A DNA stretch of 30,702 nucleotides, taken from contig BFEA01000117.1 of assembly GCA_003427395.1 (NCBI GenBank), forward strand, positions 2,575,276 through 2,605,977. Reading direction: 5' to 3'. This document shows positions 29,157 to 30,702 of the stretch, in pieces. Made by a program: the position numbers and the translations under genes. Below the pieces are notes generated by a model. That model was not told the DNA's origin. It saw only the letters and a list, made by a program, of their open reading frames with translations, and searched no databases. Source of the DNA: Chara braunii. Its lineage: Eukaryota; Streptophyta; Charophyceae; Charales; Characeae. Positions within the stretch are counted from its first letter, which is position 1, and each line of letters opens with the position of its first letter.

Positions 29157-30270
29157 TGTATGGACGGTGTCGGGCCGAACCCCGGTAGACTTTCGAGCCT
29201 TCGTCGACCCAACTGCGGGTCCCATTTGGCTTGACCCGCCCACACTCAAGCTCAGGGCGCGGGTCATTCGTTCTGGGGCCACCCCCACCTAGTGCTTTGG
29301 TATGGATGGGGATGGGCCAATAGGGCGAGAGAGCTTGACATTGGGGATGTAGCTCAACCCTTGCATTGGGTGGTAGCCTCACTGGTCGATTGTCGCAAGT
29401 GTAGATTCTCGAGTCCCCGTTGTGTTCGCAGACAATTGCTCCTTCCAATACTCGGGTAGTCCAGGGGGTTCATTGGGAATCTCCCTTCTTTACGCACGTA
29501 GGCTAAGCGTTATCCTTAGGCCACGCACCTTTTTCCTAACGTCCCTAATGGCCTACGACATCATCGAGGCGAGGCCGCACCGCTCTCCCTCTAGCCTCTA
29601 TCGTTCCCTTTGTCTAGCCCACGCGTTTCATTCACGATACCATTGTGGCCCTTAGTCTTTTCGGGCGTCCGCCTAGCATGCGTTAATCCAAAGCACATCC
29701 ATATCACACAAGGCTACCCCCTTTCCAGTCTTCTCCCGTCGCATACTCCCGTCCCAACCAAGCGCTCAAGTCATCCCAAGCTACTCACCTGCACAATTCC
29801 CACACAGGCAACGAACAACATCCATCCTCCAGTGGGGTGAACACATCGCCCTTCCCGCAAGCCTGAGTTTTTCCCTCTTCCATGGTTCTTTCACCCTTTT
29901 CCCTCCTTTCCGCAGTCAAGCCATGCTCTTTCCTTAGTCATGCAGTCGGGGAAATGGTTGAGTCAACTGACCTTGTCAAATTCTGACTTGCTCCGCTCTT
30001 TCCAAAGACTTTGCTTTTTCAAATTATCACAAGTCCTTCCCCTTCCTTCTTCTCTTTTCCCTTCTTGGTGGCGCAAGGGACCGACTACCCTCCCCTTGCC
30101 CTCTTCTTCCACCAAGTGAAGGCTGCTTCCTTTTTATCGTTCATCCCCTGGCAATATGACAAGTGAGGAGGGGGTTAGTCATGTGCCAAGGGAGGAGAAA
30201 AAGGGAGGAAAGGGTGGAGTTCTATCGAGGTAAGGGTAAGGGAACGTCGGCAGAAGGGATGGGGAGGAAG
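29157..30270. other. Intergenic DNA, no gene recognised
   Basis: Beyond the LTR the sequence is neither gypsy pol nor any known coding family. Pyrimidine-rich stretches dominate 29840-30120, and two GGGAGGAGAAAAAGGG-like purine patches lie near 30190. Open frames up to 99 codons on both strands look random. Confidence 0.5.
29343..29418 (+). repeat. tRNA-Ala-like trace
   Basis: GGGGATGTAGCTCA at 29343-29356 is the 5' acceptor strand and box A start of eukaryotic tRNA-Ala genes. About 60 nt later GATTCTCGAGTCCCC resembles box B with an insertion of two bases. No 3' acceptor strand complementary to GGGGATG is found and the D-arm does not close, so this is a pseudogene or SINE head rather than a working tRNA. 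Confidence 0.4.
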
Positions 30271-30284
30271 AAGGTGTTAAGGAG

Positions 30285-30299
30285 GGAAAGAGAGAGGGA

Positions 30300-30345
<46 letters not shown>
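30285..30345. repeat. CG/AG compound microsatellite
   Basis: AGAGAGAGGGAG is followed by about eight CG/GC repeats (30300-30314) and then about fifteen AG repeats to 30344. The alternating CG run can adopt left-handed Z-DNA. Confidence 0.95.
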
Positions 30346-30346
<1 letters not shown>

Positions 30347-30469
30347 CCTCCTAGGCCCATCCAGATCCATCTCCTAATCGCCCGCCTATCCTACCTTTGA
30401 CGCCCTATGCCCCTTAGACCCCCTACTTGAGCATGGTGCACGAGTGCCGGAGGGAGACAGGGGAGGGAG

Positions 30470-30702
30470 AAGGTACAAGGTGCTTGGTTATGGAGGATGG
30501 GGGAAGGAGATGGAGGAAGAAGGTAGAAGGTGCTTGGCTATGGCGGATGGGTGAAGGAGATGGAGGAGGAAGGTGTCCAGTTATGGAGGATGGGTGAAGG
30601 AGATGGGGGAGGAAGAAGGTGGAAGGTGCGTGGCTATGGTGGATGGGTGAAGGAGATGGAGGAGGAAGAAGGTGGAAGGTGCTTGGCTATAGTGGATGGT
30701 GA
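30470..30702. repeat. ~55-60 bp minisatellite running off the window
   Basis: Four or more units carry AAGGTGCTTGG or a variant, CTATGG(C/A/T)GGATGGG(T)GAAGGAGATGG and AGGAAGAAGGT. Units differ by substitutions and by the presence of an internal GAAGAAGGTGG block. The array starts near 30470 and continues beyond the end of the window. Confidence 0.9.

Noticed and set aside
28866-29234. 122-codon plus-strand ORF with HTH/THT-like repeats
   Set aside because: It is produced by the 42 bp repeat inside LTR copy B and is not protein-coding.
1-30702. CRISPR array, operon or phage-like defence system
   Set aside because: The tandem repeats lack unique spacers of constant length, no cas-like or prokaryotic genes are present, and the retroelements and tRNA-Met primer site show that this is eukaryotic DNA.

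Overview
This is non-coding-rich eukaryotic nuclear DNA from the green lineage. The best guess is a charophyte (streptophyte) alga such as Chara. That rests on three things: Ty3/gypsy retroelements primed by initiator tRNA-Met, a protein resembling the chloroplast ATP-synthase assembly factor CGL160 / AtpI family, and a very high load of GA/CT microsatellites. The organism call is inference from general knowledge; no database was searched. There are no bacterial-type operons, CRISPR arrays or rRNA genes. Runs of N at 8292 and 20590-20599 mark a scaffolded assembly.

Layout. 1-2440 is repeat DNA: a variable minisatellite (1-612), purine/pyrimidine microsatellites, and a ~145 bp satellite whose units each carry a GA run of different length (1539-2122). 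2440-6560 is mostly unassignable DNA with several two-copy short tandem duplications, a possible Helitron 3' end near 3198-3225 and a tRNA-like SINE trace near 4262-4331. 6560-6854 is a fragment of a LINE endonuclease. 6855-14757 is a decayed minus-strand Ty3/gypsy element (integrase, RNase H, RT, Gag, leader, primer-binding site, 5' LTR). It is broken by a 457 bp terminal-inverted-repeat element (7941-8397), and its protease segment (about 9885-10200) lies in the opposite orientation. 14758-17115 is the gag-protease part of a second minus-strand gypsy element, cut off by the LTR of the first.

17116-22549 is intergenic: a CCGGA-rich palindromic patch, a long (AATC)n/(GATT)n inverted repeat, a cluster of GA/CA/GATA microsatellites, a very long CT run containing an assembly gap, and two tRNA-like modules. 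The one convincing host gene is at 22550-24106 (+), a 518-residue membrane protein resembling AtpI/CGL160 with a ~190-residue insertion between its two membrane hairpins. 24107-26490 holds short tandem repeats only. 26491-27911 is the 3' end of a third minus-strand gypsy element, a chromovirus with a chromodomain-like integrase tail. It abuts an LTR (27912-29156) of the same family as the one at 13354-14757. The window ends in a tRNA-like trace, a CG/AG microsatellite and a ~55-60 bp minisatellite running off the edge.

How it fits together: the retroelements are nested and dead (frameshifts, stops, lost catalytic residues), so the region reads as a transposon graveyard around a single plastid-related gene.
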